Made by a program: the position numbers and the translations under genes. Positions 1 through 5,365 of a stretch of DNA of 5,365 bases are shown here, piece by piece. The stretch is taken from the NCBI GenBank assembly GCA_001872985.1, contig MNYA01000296.1, positions 1 through 5,365 on the forward strand. The letters are read 5' to 3'. The stretch is from a bacterium CG2_30_54_10 (lineage in GTDB: Bacteria; Muiribacteriota; Ozemobacteria; Ozemobacterales; Ozemobacteraceae). The notes under the pieces are model-generated. The model was not told the origin of the DNA, ran no database searches, and worked only from the letters and a program-made list of their open reading frames with translations. Numbering within the stretch: position 1 is the first letter of the stretch; each line of letters begins with the position of its first letter.

Positions 1-1677
1 GCCGCCGATCGAGGCGCTGCAACTAACGGGATTCCAATCACGGAGAGAATCTCCGCCAAAGATTTGACGAATGAACGGATCCTGGCCCTGATCGGAAATT
101 TCTCATCACCCAAAAGGGAACGGTTTCGTGCGGTTCGCGAAGCCGGGGAAAGGGAACTTCACTCCGCCGTTCAGGTATTGATCGAGGTTCTATATGAGCC
201 CGAACCCGCGATTTCAGCCGCTGCCGCGGAAAGTCTCGGAAAAATTGGAGACCCGCAAGCAATCGAACCTCTGCTCGAGGTTACACGTCGCAACGATATT
301 AAAATTGCTGATTCATTCCCTAAGGGGTTTGGTAGCAAACAAGCCCCCACGTCCGTTCCAATGGCTGACGAACAGACAGATGCACCCAAGCAGAATAACC
401 CCTTCAACTACAAGGAAATGACGGTGTTCAAGATCGACTTGCTTCCCAAGGAGTATTTCCAAGCCGATGGAACACCTATCCCGCGTCGCGAACTGGTTTT
501 GAAGGGGCTCAAGGACAACGATCAACAACTTCGGAAGATGGCCGCCAAAGCGGCAATCGGGGTTCAGGACCCGGATCTTGTTCCGGTGCTGATCGAGACT
601 CTCAAGAACCCCTATGAGGTTGAATCGGTGAGGTATCTTGCAGCGGAAGCTCTTGGCGAGATGCGCGAGGAAAAGGCTTGCGAGCCCCTTCTTGATGCCC
701 TGAAAGACGAGAATGTCGCGGTCAGATATTCTGCCGCATCGGCGCTCAGCGGAATCGGGGGTGATACCGTGGTGAAGGGGCTTGTCGACGCGCTCAAAGA
801 CCAGAACGAATTCGTCCGATCCCAGGTCGCGTACGCATTGGGGCGCATCGCCGATCCGAAGTCCCTGGACGCACTTTTCGGAGCGGTCTCGGATGAACAT
901 GATGCAGTGAGGTTTTCCATCGCCGAAGCACTCGGGAAGTTTCCCTGCGGGGATGTAATGACTGAGCTGGAGGGCCGTCTTTCAAAAGCCGACTGCGGCA
1001 TGCGCCTCGCGTTAGTAGAGGTTCTGGGCCAGATCAAGGACGATCGGGCCGTGGAAATACTCCGAAAAGTTCTTCGTGACCCCGACTCGGATATGAGTTT
1101 CAGGGCATCCCTTGCCCTCATGGAACACAAGAGCCTCGATGCCATTGACGATCTCGTCGAGGCATCACGACGGTTGGACCGTGAGTTGATGGACTGGTTG
1201 GCCGGCTCTGCCTCTGGAAGCAGTTCAGCGCATCAGGACACCGTTTCGGAGCAGTTCAAGACCTTCTCAACAATGAACGACCGGGGGGGTGGTGAAGACC
1301 AGGATGCCGCTCTTGGGAAGCTCGCGGTCGCCCTTCAGCATACGAGCCCGAATGTCCGTGGATGCGCGGCGAACGCACTCGGTGATTTCCGTCTTCCTGC
1401 GGCGACTCAGCTTCTGCTGACCGCGCTCCAGGATGAGCAGGAGTATGTCCGTGCAACCGCTCTGGCATCCCTCGGAAAGATCGGAGATGCCAACATTTTG
1501 CCGACCCTGGAGAATTACCTGAAAGACCCATCGGAAGAGGTTCGATATTCCATGGCAAAGGCTCTCGGAGGATTCAAGGATCCACGAGCGGCCAAGTTTC
1601 TTCAAGCCATGGCCGCCAATGATTCTTCCGCGGATGTCAAGCGAATCGCCCGCCTTGGACTTGAAAACATGGGTTAA
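1..1677 (+). CDS. HEAT-repeat (PBS-lyase-like) protein, 5' end probably outside the window
   Basis: An alpha-solenoid protein built of roughly 30-residue HEAT repeats with the recurring pattern VR..AA.ALG.I.D..A...L..AL.D. Such proteins are usually binding scaffolds, and the partner cannot be read from sequence. Counting from the TTG at 64, repeats occupy about residues 30-75, 145-375 and 415-537. Two non-repeat stretches interrupt them: 76-140, and a Ser/Gly-rich linker at 380-414. The frame is open with no stop from base 1 through the TTG (21 further codons), and the TTG has no Shine-Dalgarno at proper spacing; the nearest GGAG lies 18 nt away. I therefore treat the gene as 5'-partial, with at least 558 codons visible. 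It ends in tandem TAA-TGA stops. No signal peptide or membrane segment is visible in this part. The 61-nt gap to the FmdE-like gene suggests one operon. Lyase activity should not be inferred, because the 'PBS lyase' name refers only to the repeat type. Confidence 0.9.
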   Translation, partial: AADRGAATNGIPITERISAKDLTNERILALIGNFSSPKRERFRAVREAGERELHSAVQVLIEVLYEPEPAISAAAAESLGKIGDPQAIEPLLEVTRRNDIKIADSFPKGFGSKQAPTSVPMADEQTDAPKQNNPFNYKEMTVFKIDLLPKEYFQADGTPIPRRELVLKGLKDNDQQLRKMAAKAAIGVQDPDLVPVLIETLKNPYEVESVRYLAAEALGEMREEKACEPLLDALKDENVAVRYSAASALSGIGGDTVVKGLVDALKDQNEFVRSQVAYALGRIADPKSLDALFGAVSDEHDAVRFSIAEALGKFPCGDVMTELEGRLSKADCGMRLALVEVLGQIKDDRAVEILRKVLRDPDSDMSFRASLALMEHKSLDAIDDLVEASRRLDRELMDWLAGSASGSSSAHQDTVSEQFKTFSTMNDRGGGEDQDAALGKLAVALQHTSPNVRGCAANALGDFRLPAATQLLLTALQDEQEYVRATALASLGKIGDANILPTLENYLKDPSEEVRYSMAKALGGFKDPRAAKFLQAMAANDSSADVKRIARLGLENMG

Positions 1678-1727
1678 TGAGGGTACCCTGAATGCCCGAC
1701 TCCAAACCGGAGAAGATTGAGGTTCCG

Positions 1728-1732
1728 AGGAG
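1728..1732 (+). promoter_or_regulatory. Shine-Dalgarno AGGAG for the FmdE-like gene
   Basis: AGGAG lies 6 nt before the ATG at 1739, which is near-ideal spacing, and fixes this start. The 61-nt gap after the HEAT gene shows no convincing promoter or terminator, which supports co-transcription with it. Confidence 0.75.
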
Positions 1733-1738
1733 AACAAT

Positions 1739-2344
1739 ATGCTAACTGATTCAGAATTCGAAAAAGTGACGGAAGAGGTTTTCAAATTTCATACCAAACG
1801 GGCGCCCGGCCTTGCGATCGGGGTTGCAATGGTGGACCTGGCCCGGGATCTTCTCGGGCCGGTAAAGGGTCGCCTGAACGTCATTTCCGAAACCCAGGCC
1901 TGCCTGTCTGACGCGATCCAGATAATGACCGGATGCACTACAGGGAACCGTTACCTTAGGGTCTTGAAAGACCTTGGAAGATACGCCCTGACACTTTTCG
2001 ACCGGGAAGATGGTCGCGGTGTGAGGGTTTTTATCGACCTTAAAAAGATAGACGCAGAAAAAACTCCCGAATTGTACAGGTTTTTCCGGCGCGAAAGAGG
2101 GGACGCAGTAAAGAAAGGCGGGAACGCGCGAGAAGTGTCCGGAGCGACTATCCTGGGAGAATTCATGCAAGTCAAACGCGATATTTTCGGGTCGCAGAGA
2201 GTGAAAGTCATCGACCATGGGAAACCTACGATGCTCAGGGCTCGTGTCTGCGGCGAATGCATGGAATCTTTCCTTTCAAGGGATGAAACCCATGACAAGT
2301 GCGACTTCTGCTCGGGAAAGTCGCGTTATTTCGTTCAAGCGTGA
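1739..2344 (+). CDS. FmdE-family protein with C-terminal zinc finger and degenerate N-terminal signature
   Basis: A 201-residue protein of the FmdE family (named after formylmethanofuran dehydrogenase subunit E). The family occurs widely in bacteria that make no methanofuran, so a role in methanogenesis should not be assumed. Recognisable core: PGLAIGVAMVDLARDLLG at 23-40, then ETQACLSDAIQIMTGCTTGN at 51-70, matching the family's Cys-x2-DAIQ-x3-GCT block (C55, D58, C66 kept), then GRYALTLFDR at 80-89. The C-terminus has a CX2C-X13-CX2C zinc finger (C171, C174, C188, C191), the treble-clef-type accessory domain known in this family. Oddity: the usual F-H-G-H-x-C-P-G signature reads F-H-T-K-R-A-P-G at 17-24, so only the first His remains and the second His and the Cys are gone. 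It is probably soluble and cytoplasmic. ATG with a good Shine-Dalgarno; the TGA stop overlaps a GTG (GTGA) in the frame of the next gene. Family assignment is firm, function unknown. Confidence 0.85.
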   Translation: MLTDSEFEKVTEEVFKFHTKRAPGLAIGVAMVDLARDLLGPVKGRLNVISETQACLSDAIQIMTGCTTGNRYLRVLKDLGRYALTLFDREDGRGVRVFIDLKKIDAEKTPELYRFFRRERGDAVKKGGNAREVSGATILGEFMQVKRDIFGSQRVKVIDHGKPTMLRARVCGECMESFLSRDETHDKCDFCSGKSRYFVQA

Positions 2345-2390
2345 GAACTTTGCAAAATTCGTGGTGGCAGGATTCAGCTGATGAAGGGCT

Positions 2391-2460
2391 GTCATTGCGA
2401 GCGAAGCGAAGCAATCCTTCTGATCCGGATTGCTTCGTCGCCGGGGCTCCTCGCAATGAC
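2391..2460. repeat. 70-bp REP/MITE-like imperfect palindrome
   Basis: The ends GTCATTGCGAG (2391-2401) and CTCGCAATGAC (2450-2460) are perfect 11-bp inverted repeats. Inner arms GAAGCAATCC (2408-2417) and GGATTGCTTC (2427-2436) pair over 10 bp, or 11 with the flanking C-G. They enclose a 9-nt apical loop. An asymmetric internal loop of about 5-6 nt on the left and 12-13 nt on the right separates the two stems. From memory, repeats of this CATTGCGAGCGAAGCGAAGCAATC type are scattered through many unrelated bacterial genomes and often give spurious peptides resembling SLRAKRSNPS. It lies 47 nt after the FmdE-like stop. As RNA it would form a long hairpin that could protect the upstream message or damp read-through. 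No transposase is present, and target-site duplication is not evident. Confidence 0.85.
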
Positions 2461-2516
2461 AAATCGCCATCAGTTAATGCGCTTCCACTAACGTATTTTG
2501 GCGGTGGCGATCGATC

Positions 2517-2532
2517 GGAGTATTCCATCATT
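2517..2532 (+). promoter_or_regulatory. Shine-Dalgarno GGAG with candidate non-canonical ATC/ATT start
   Basis: GGAG at 2517-2520 lies 6 nt before ATC (2527) and 9 nt before ATT (2530), both in frame with the following secreted protein. Starting there puts a textbook signal peptide at the N-terminus. There is no in-frame ATG, GTG or TTG between the palindrome and the hydrophobic core. ATT is a rare but real bacterial start, for example in infC. The alternative is that the true start lies at GTG 2341 or that the original start was lost. Confidence 0.4.
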
Positions 2533-3297
2533 CAAAGGTGGATTCGCGCCTGCCTTCTGTTGGGATTTCTGTTGGCCTTTTTTCCCATGAAGCCCGCACA
2601 GGGCTGTGATGATGCGATTCTCTTGCTCGTTTCAGGAGCCAACCCCGGTGACAGGTTCTGCAAGCAACTTTTGGATATGAGCCGATCGCTTCGGGACATG
2701 GCCGGGGATCTCCTCGCGTACAACAATATGGCCGCGGGGCGAAAGTTGGATGGGCTCCTGAAATCCTGGATTCAATTCGACACCGGGATCATGCAGAGCC
2801 CTCCGTCCGCCCTCCAGGAAGACCCCGATGGACAGCGCAAGGTGAAGCATATCGCGGATCTTCTTGGGCTGATAAAAGGCCTCTTCGATCGTCAGGATTT
2901 CGATGGCGCTCATTCCCTCATCGAACCCGTAGTAATTAAAATGTCGGCCCTCAGCTCCCTGGTGCTGCGGCAGAAATCCCTTCAAGATTTTCTTTCAACC
3001 GAGTTTCTGCTTACCACGTTGAAACCAGGTTTTCAGGGGCTTTCAAATCAAGACTCGGCTGCCGCCTTGGCGTCGTTTTCCCTTGAAATTGAGGCTCTGC
3101 GGCCGAAACTTCCTCCAGAGACACAGAAACCGATCGCAGAAATCAGTCATTCAGCGAGCGAGTTCCAGGCCATCCTGAAAGGCGCAGCGGAACCACGCCG
3201 TTCGCAAGTGGCGACTGAATACACATCCCTGATGAACAAATTCGCCGGTTTGAAAAAAGAGCTTCTCGATAGGAAATGGTTTACGAGCGGGAAATGA
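2530..3297 (+). CDS. Unrecognised secreted, mostly helical protein (start uncertain)
   Basis: I do not recognise this family. Taken from ATT 2530 it has 255 residues: a basic N-region (QRWIR), a hydrophobic core at about 7-18 (ACLLLGFLLAFF), then PMKPAQG followed by Cys26. This looks like a type I signal peptide; a lipoprotein is less likely, since the residue at -3 to the Cys is Ala followed by Gln and there is no clear lipobox. The rest looks almost entirely alpha-helical, with amphipathic Leu-rich segments (about 46-85, 103-168 and 172-248) broken by Pro/Gly. There are only two Cys in the mature part (26 and 44), which could form a disulfide. No CxxCH haem site, catalytic motif or further membrane helix is seen. 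Other in-frame starts are poor. GTG 2341 overlaps the previous stop as GTGA but would translate the palindrome into a 63-residue extension. ATG 2587 would cut off the signal peptide. It ends TGA-TGA just before the convergent methyltransferase. Confidence 0.7.
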   Translation: MQRWIRACLLLGFLLAFFPMKPAQGCDDAILLLVSGANPGDRFCKQLLDMSRSLRDMAGDLLAYNNMAAGRKLDGLLKSWIQFDTGIMQSPPSALQEDPDGQRKVKHIADLLGLIKGLFDRQDFDGAHSLIEPVVIKMSALSSLVLRQKSLQDFLSTEFLLTTLKPGFQGLSNQDSAAALASFSLEIEALRPKLPPETQKPIAEISHSASEFQAILKGAAEPRRSQVATEYTSLMNKFAGLKKELLDRKWFTSGK

Positions 3298-3314
3298 TGA
3301 AAGGCGCGTGTATT

Positions 3315-3344
3315 GGGACGCTACGGCGCGTGCCCGTTCTTTTT
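3315..3344 (+). terminator. Probable intrinsic terminator of the left (+) gene group
   Basis: GGGACGC (3315-3321) pairs with GCGTGCCC (3328-3335) over 7 bp with one bulged G at 3332 and a 6-nt loop (TACGGC). GTTCTTTTT (3336-3344) follows directly. It begins 18 nt after the stop of the secreted-protein gene and lies over the last codons and stop of the convergent methyltransferase. On the - strand no U-run follows the hairpin, so I read it as acting mainly on + strand transcripts. Confidence 0.55.
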
Positions 3345-3956
3345 GGCCAGAATCCAGTATGACTTGCCGTCAGGAACCATCTGCACATTTCTGAATCCAC
3401 AGGCTTTGGCGAGCTCAACGACTTCCAGAGGCGGCGGAGACTGGGGTTCCTCCCGGCACGCCGCGTCTTTCGCTCTGATGGCCTTTCTGGCGGTTTTTAC
3501 CTTTTCCCTAACATCGCCGGGAATATCAGGGCCGAACCCTCTTCCGATGAATGCTGATCCGCCAGGAACGAGAATCCGGAAAATCTCGGCCCAGCCGCGT
3601 GCAATGTCGGCCCAAAGATGCATCGAGTTTCTGCTTATGGCCAGGTCACAACTTGCCGAGCATATCGGAATGGCTTCAGCCCTGCATCTTATCGCGTGGC
3701 CGCGACACCCGATCAGCTCGAAACGAGCTCGGGCGTGTGACACCATTGCCGGATTCTCATCGAGCAACAAACCAAACCCGATCCCTAAGGCGAAAAGAGC
3801 TTCGAGCCATTGCCCCGTTCCACCGCCCAGATCCGCGACGGTGAGGCCGGCCAGGCGGGGTTCCGCGCGTGAAACAACCGAATCGCACAGGAAGGGGAAG
3901 ATGGGCTCCAGCGCCAATTCACTTTGTTTGATATATGAATCCGCGAAGTCGGTCAT
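3321..3956 (-). CDS. Class I SAM-dependent methyltransferase
   Basis: A 211-residue Rossmann-fold methyltransferase of the type 11/UbiE-like class. The SAM-binding glycine loop is VADLGGGTG at 40-48. The acidic residue that usually contacts the ribose is D66 in LLLDENPAM. RAEAIPI (92-98) sits where the adenine-contacting strand is expected, DLAISRNSMHLW (104-115) is the next strand, and RILVPGGSAFIGRG (127-140) is the post-II/III strand. The C-terminus LAKACGFRNVQMV...YWILAKK is the usual last beta-hairpin. The substrate is not evident. It has seven Cys (24, 84, 91, 99, 103, 167, 186), but I cannot match them to the conserved Cys set of arsenite methyltransferase ArsM. The ATG at 3956 lies 4 nt after the permease stop and has no strong Shine-Dalgarno, suggesting translational coupling. 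The gene is cytoplasmic and intact, and its stop is 23 nt from that of the convergent secreted-protein gene. Confidence 0.88.
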   Translation of the reverse strand: MTDFADSYIKQSELALEPIFPFLCDSVVSRAEPRLAGLTVADLGGGTGQWLEALFALGIGFGLLLDENPAMVSHARARFELIGCRGHAIRCRAEAIPICSASCDLAISRNSMHLWADIARGWAEIFRILVPGGSAFIGRGFGPDIPGDVREKVKTARKAIRAKDAACREEPQSPPPLEVVELAKACGFRNVQMVPDGKSYWILAKKNGHAP

Positions 3957-3960
3957 TGGT

Positions 3961-5346
3961 TCAGATGAATCCAGAAATCATCCCGCATGCGGCTGAGAAT
4001 ACGACCACGAGCGCCAGAAAAGTGAAGGTCTTCTTTTTCCCGATGATCGGCATAATGGCAAAAACACTCGGCAGGCTGACGCTTGGGCCGGATAGCAAAA
4101 GAGCGAGGGCCGGGCCTTTGTGCATTCCCCATCGCATGAACAGGTCCACGACGTTTACCCCGACGATGGAGCCGAAATAAAGCATTGCTCCGATAAGGGA
4201 AGAAATGAGATTCGCCAGGATGGTATTTTCCCGGACCGTTCCGAGATAATCGACCAGCGATGGGGCTCCACCGAGCATTCCCGAATAGAAAATACCCAGA
4301 AAAACCATCGGCAGGATCTCGCCGACTTGGCGCCCTGTGCGCTTGAGCCACTTACGGGTTTCATCCCAGGTGAACCATGCTTTTAGAACCCCGATGACAA
4401 CCAGAATCTCGAAAAGAAGGGCTAAGAGCTTCCCAGCCAGGGCGGCAATTCGAGTTGCCATTTCCGGGTCGGTGGCGCCGAAAAAAGCGGAACCAAGTAA
4501 AGAAGCGGGAACCAGATTCCTGGTAATGAAGGATAGAGCATCAGTTGACGTGAGCATGACGAGAATCAGAAGGCAGAAGAAAAGCCCTTCTTGAGCGGCT
4601 GAGCGGTTCCCCTTCTTTCCGGATGCCTCATCGGCCTCGGGTTCGGTAGACTGTTCGGGAAAGATCATGAACATGATCAGTCCGATTCCGATTGCGGATA
4701 TTGCGACGCCGATTACCCGACCCCAAAGCATTGACGCCGGGAGGATTTTCCATGTGTAAATCAGGGAAATCAGATTGATGGCGGGGGAGGCGTAGAGAAA
4801 TGTAATCGCCGGCCCGATTCCGGCCCCGCTTTGAAGGACGCTCATGAAAATCGGGAGAACGCCGCACGAGCAGACCGTTAGAATCGCGCCAGCAAGTGAG
4901 GCGATCGGGTATGAAATCAGGGGATTCGTCTGTCTCCCCATAGCTTTGATGATGGTCTGCTTGGAGAAAAAAGTCGAAATGGCGGCCGCGAGAAAAAATG
5001 CGGGGATCATAGCGGAAATGAGATGTTGGAAAAGAAAATCCTTCACCTCTGCGACTCCGGCTAATGCGCCAGCCACGATGAACGGGACGAGATGTTGGAA
5101 AAGAAAACCCTTCACTTTTGCGATCAAAGCTGACTCGCCGACCACGACGAGTGGGGCGTTTTCCTGCCCTTCGGCTTTTTCCCAGAAAAAGCTGATCGCA
5201 ACGCTCAGAAGGAAGAATGCCCAGGCCGAATAGACCGCCGCTTTCTCAATTGGGGTGCGCTCGCGTCGCTCTCTGCCTCCGTCTTTGCCCTTGCCCTTGC
5301 CCCGTTCAGACAACGGAGCGGCACAGGAATCTTCACAAACATTCAT
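3961..5346 (-). CDS. ArsP/DUF318-type permease (putative metal or metalloid exporter)
   Basis: A 461-residue inner-membrane permease of the ArsP/UPF0718 superfamily, which includes organoarsenical permease ArsP and putative Cu/Zn exporters. Diagnostic core: TVCSCGVLPIF at 157-167 (C159, C161) followed by GAGIGPAITFLYASPAINLISLIY, and in the second half GMHKGPALALLLSGPSVSLPS. Hydrophobic segments lie at about 38-56, 87-99, 109-127, 146-172, 176-197, 204-229, 254-274, 298-325, 344-360, 376-400, 411-430 and 440-461. A charged linker at 231-253 separates the halves. It is longer than the 300-350 residues I expect for the family. The extra length comes from an N-terminal C4-x3-C8 pair plus a Lys/Gly/Arg-rich stretch, a duplicated block at 64-109, and the linker. 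ATG 5346 has a G5 run 9 nt upstream; the frame stays open to the window edge, so an earlier start cannot be excluded. It is the first visible gene of a unit with the methyltransferase. The cargo is inferred only from family. Confidence 0.88.
   Translation of the reverse strand: MNVCEDSCAAPLSERGKGKGKDGGRERRERTPIEKAAVYSAWAFFLLSVAISFFWEKAEGQENAPLVVVGESALIAKVKGFLFQHLVPFIVAGALAGVAEVKDFLFQHLISAMIPAFFLAAAISTFFSKQTIIKAMGRQTNPLISYPIASLAGAILTVCSCGVLPIFMSVLQSGAGIGPAITFLYASPAINLISLIYTWKILPASMLWGRVIGVAISAIGIGLIMFMIFPEQSTEPEADEASGKKGNRSAAQEGLFFCLLILVMLTSTDALSFITRNLVPASLLGSAFFGATDPEMATRIAALAGKLLALLFEILVVIGVLKAWFTWDETRKWLKRTGRQVGEILPMVFLGIFYSGMLGGAPSLVDYLGTVRENTILANLISSLIGAMLYFGSIVGVNVVDLFMRWGMHKGPALALLLSGPSVSLPSVFAIMPIIGKKKTFTFLALVVVFSAACGMISGFI
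5020..5157 (-). repeat. Tandem duplication (2 x 69 nt) inside the permease gene
   Basis: Two adjacent 69-nt units, 5020-5088 and 5089-5157, fall exactly on codon boundaries and encode residues 87-109 and 64-86. The first 35 nt of each (5020-5054 and 5089-5123) match at 32 of 35 positions, giving VKDFLFQHL and VKGFLFQHL. The remaining 34 nt match at only about 20 positions. All three differences in the conserved block change amino acids (Glu/Lys from two changes, Asp/Gly from one); none is silent. The duplication adds a short hydrophobic stretch before the family core. Confidence 0.85.
5285..5302 (-). repeat. Hexanucleotide repeat (TTGCCC)3 in permease N-terminus
   Basis: Three perfect TTGCCC units, read on the - strand as alternating Gly-Lys (residues about 16-21) in the basic region before the first membrane helix. 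Unit changes would add or remove two residues without shifting the frame. Confidence 0.75.
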
Positions 5347-5365
5347 GAACGTCTGCCCCCAAATC

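Noticed and set aside
41..55. Perfect hairpin CGGAGA-GAA-TCTCCG near the left edge
   Set aside because: It has a 6-bp stem inside what looks like coding sequence, with no T-run; it is too small to call a regulator or terminator without comparison.
64..66. TTG at 64 as the true start of the HEAT gene
   Set aside because: No Shine-Dalgarno at usable spacing, and the frame is open to base 1 with plausible coding sequence; a 5'-truncated gene is more likely.
313..900. 195-codon open frame on the - strand
   Set aside because: It lies wholly antisense to the HEAT-repeat gene, whose protein has unmistakable repeats; the antisense product has no recognisable features.
1680..1689. 10-bp perfect palindrome AGGGTACCCT just after the HEAT stop codons
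   Set aside because: It is short, without a loop or T-run and with no second copy; it could be an operator half-site, but nothing supports that.
2461..2516. Possible promoter with TATTTT as a -10 before the secreted-protein gene
   Set aside because: No -35-like hexamer at 16-18 nt spacing; in a sequence of this length such a match is expected by chance.
2235..2531. 98-codon - strand open frame reading SLRGAPATKQSG...RFARND
   Set aside because: This is the typical translation of the interspersed palindrome at 2391-2460, not a gene.
3313..3996. 227-codon open frame on the + strand
   Set aside because: It is antisense to the methyltransferase, which has clear SAM-binding motifs; the + frame product looks like a high-GC shadow.

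Overview
The window is 5.4 kb of ordinary, densely coding bacterial DNA of moderately high GC by eye. It has five genes in two convergent groups. No rRNA, tRNA, CRISPR array, transposase or integrase is visible. The gene content fits an anaerobic or facultative environmental bacterium: an FmdE-family zinc-finger protein, a PBS-lyase-type HEAT-repeat protein and an ArsP/DUF318-type permease. A Desulfobacterota-like or candidate-phylum genome is a guess. The interspersed palindrome at 2391-2460 is of a kind I recall from many unrelated environmental genomes, so it does not settle taxonomy.

Left group, + strand. (1) A HEAT-repeat protein fills 1-1677, and its reading frame is already open at the window edge, so its 5' end is probably missing. 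(2) After 61 nt, with a good Shine-Dalgarno, comes an FmdE-family protein (1739-2344). It keeps the family core and a C-terminal four-cysteine zinc finger but has lost most of the N-terminal H-G-H-x-C-P signature. (3) After a 185-nt spacer carrying a 70-bp REP/MITE-like palindrome comes an unrecognised secreted helical protein ending at 3297. Its signal peptide has no ATG, GTG or TTG at a sensible position. A GC hairpin plus T-rich run at 3315-3344 looks like the terminator of this group.

Right group, - strand. A 461-aa permease (5346-3961) is followed 4 nt later by a class I SAM-dependent methyltransferase (3956-3321). The two are almost certainly one transcription unit and probably translationally coupled. 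The permease carries the family's CxC membrane motif, an N-terminal Cys pair, and an internal 23-residue tandem duplication just before its conserved core. Export of a metal or metalloid species, with methylation of it or of a ligand, is a reasonable but unproven reading.

I see no convincing evidence for a new multi-gene system. The items most worth a second look are the degenerate FmdE signature, the duplicated permease segment, the start-codon problem of the secreted protein beside the inserted palindrome, and the permease-methyltransferase pairing.
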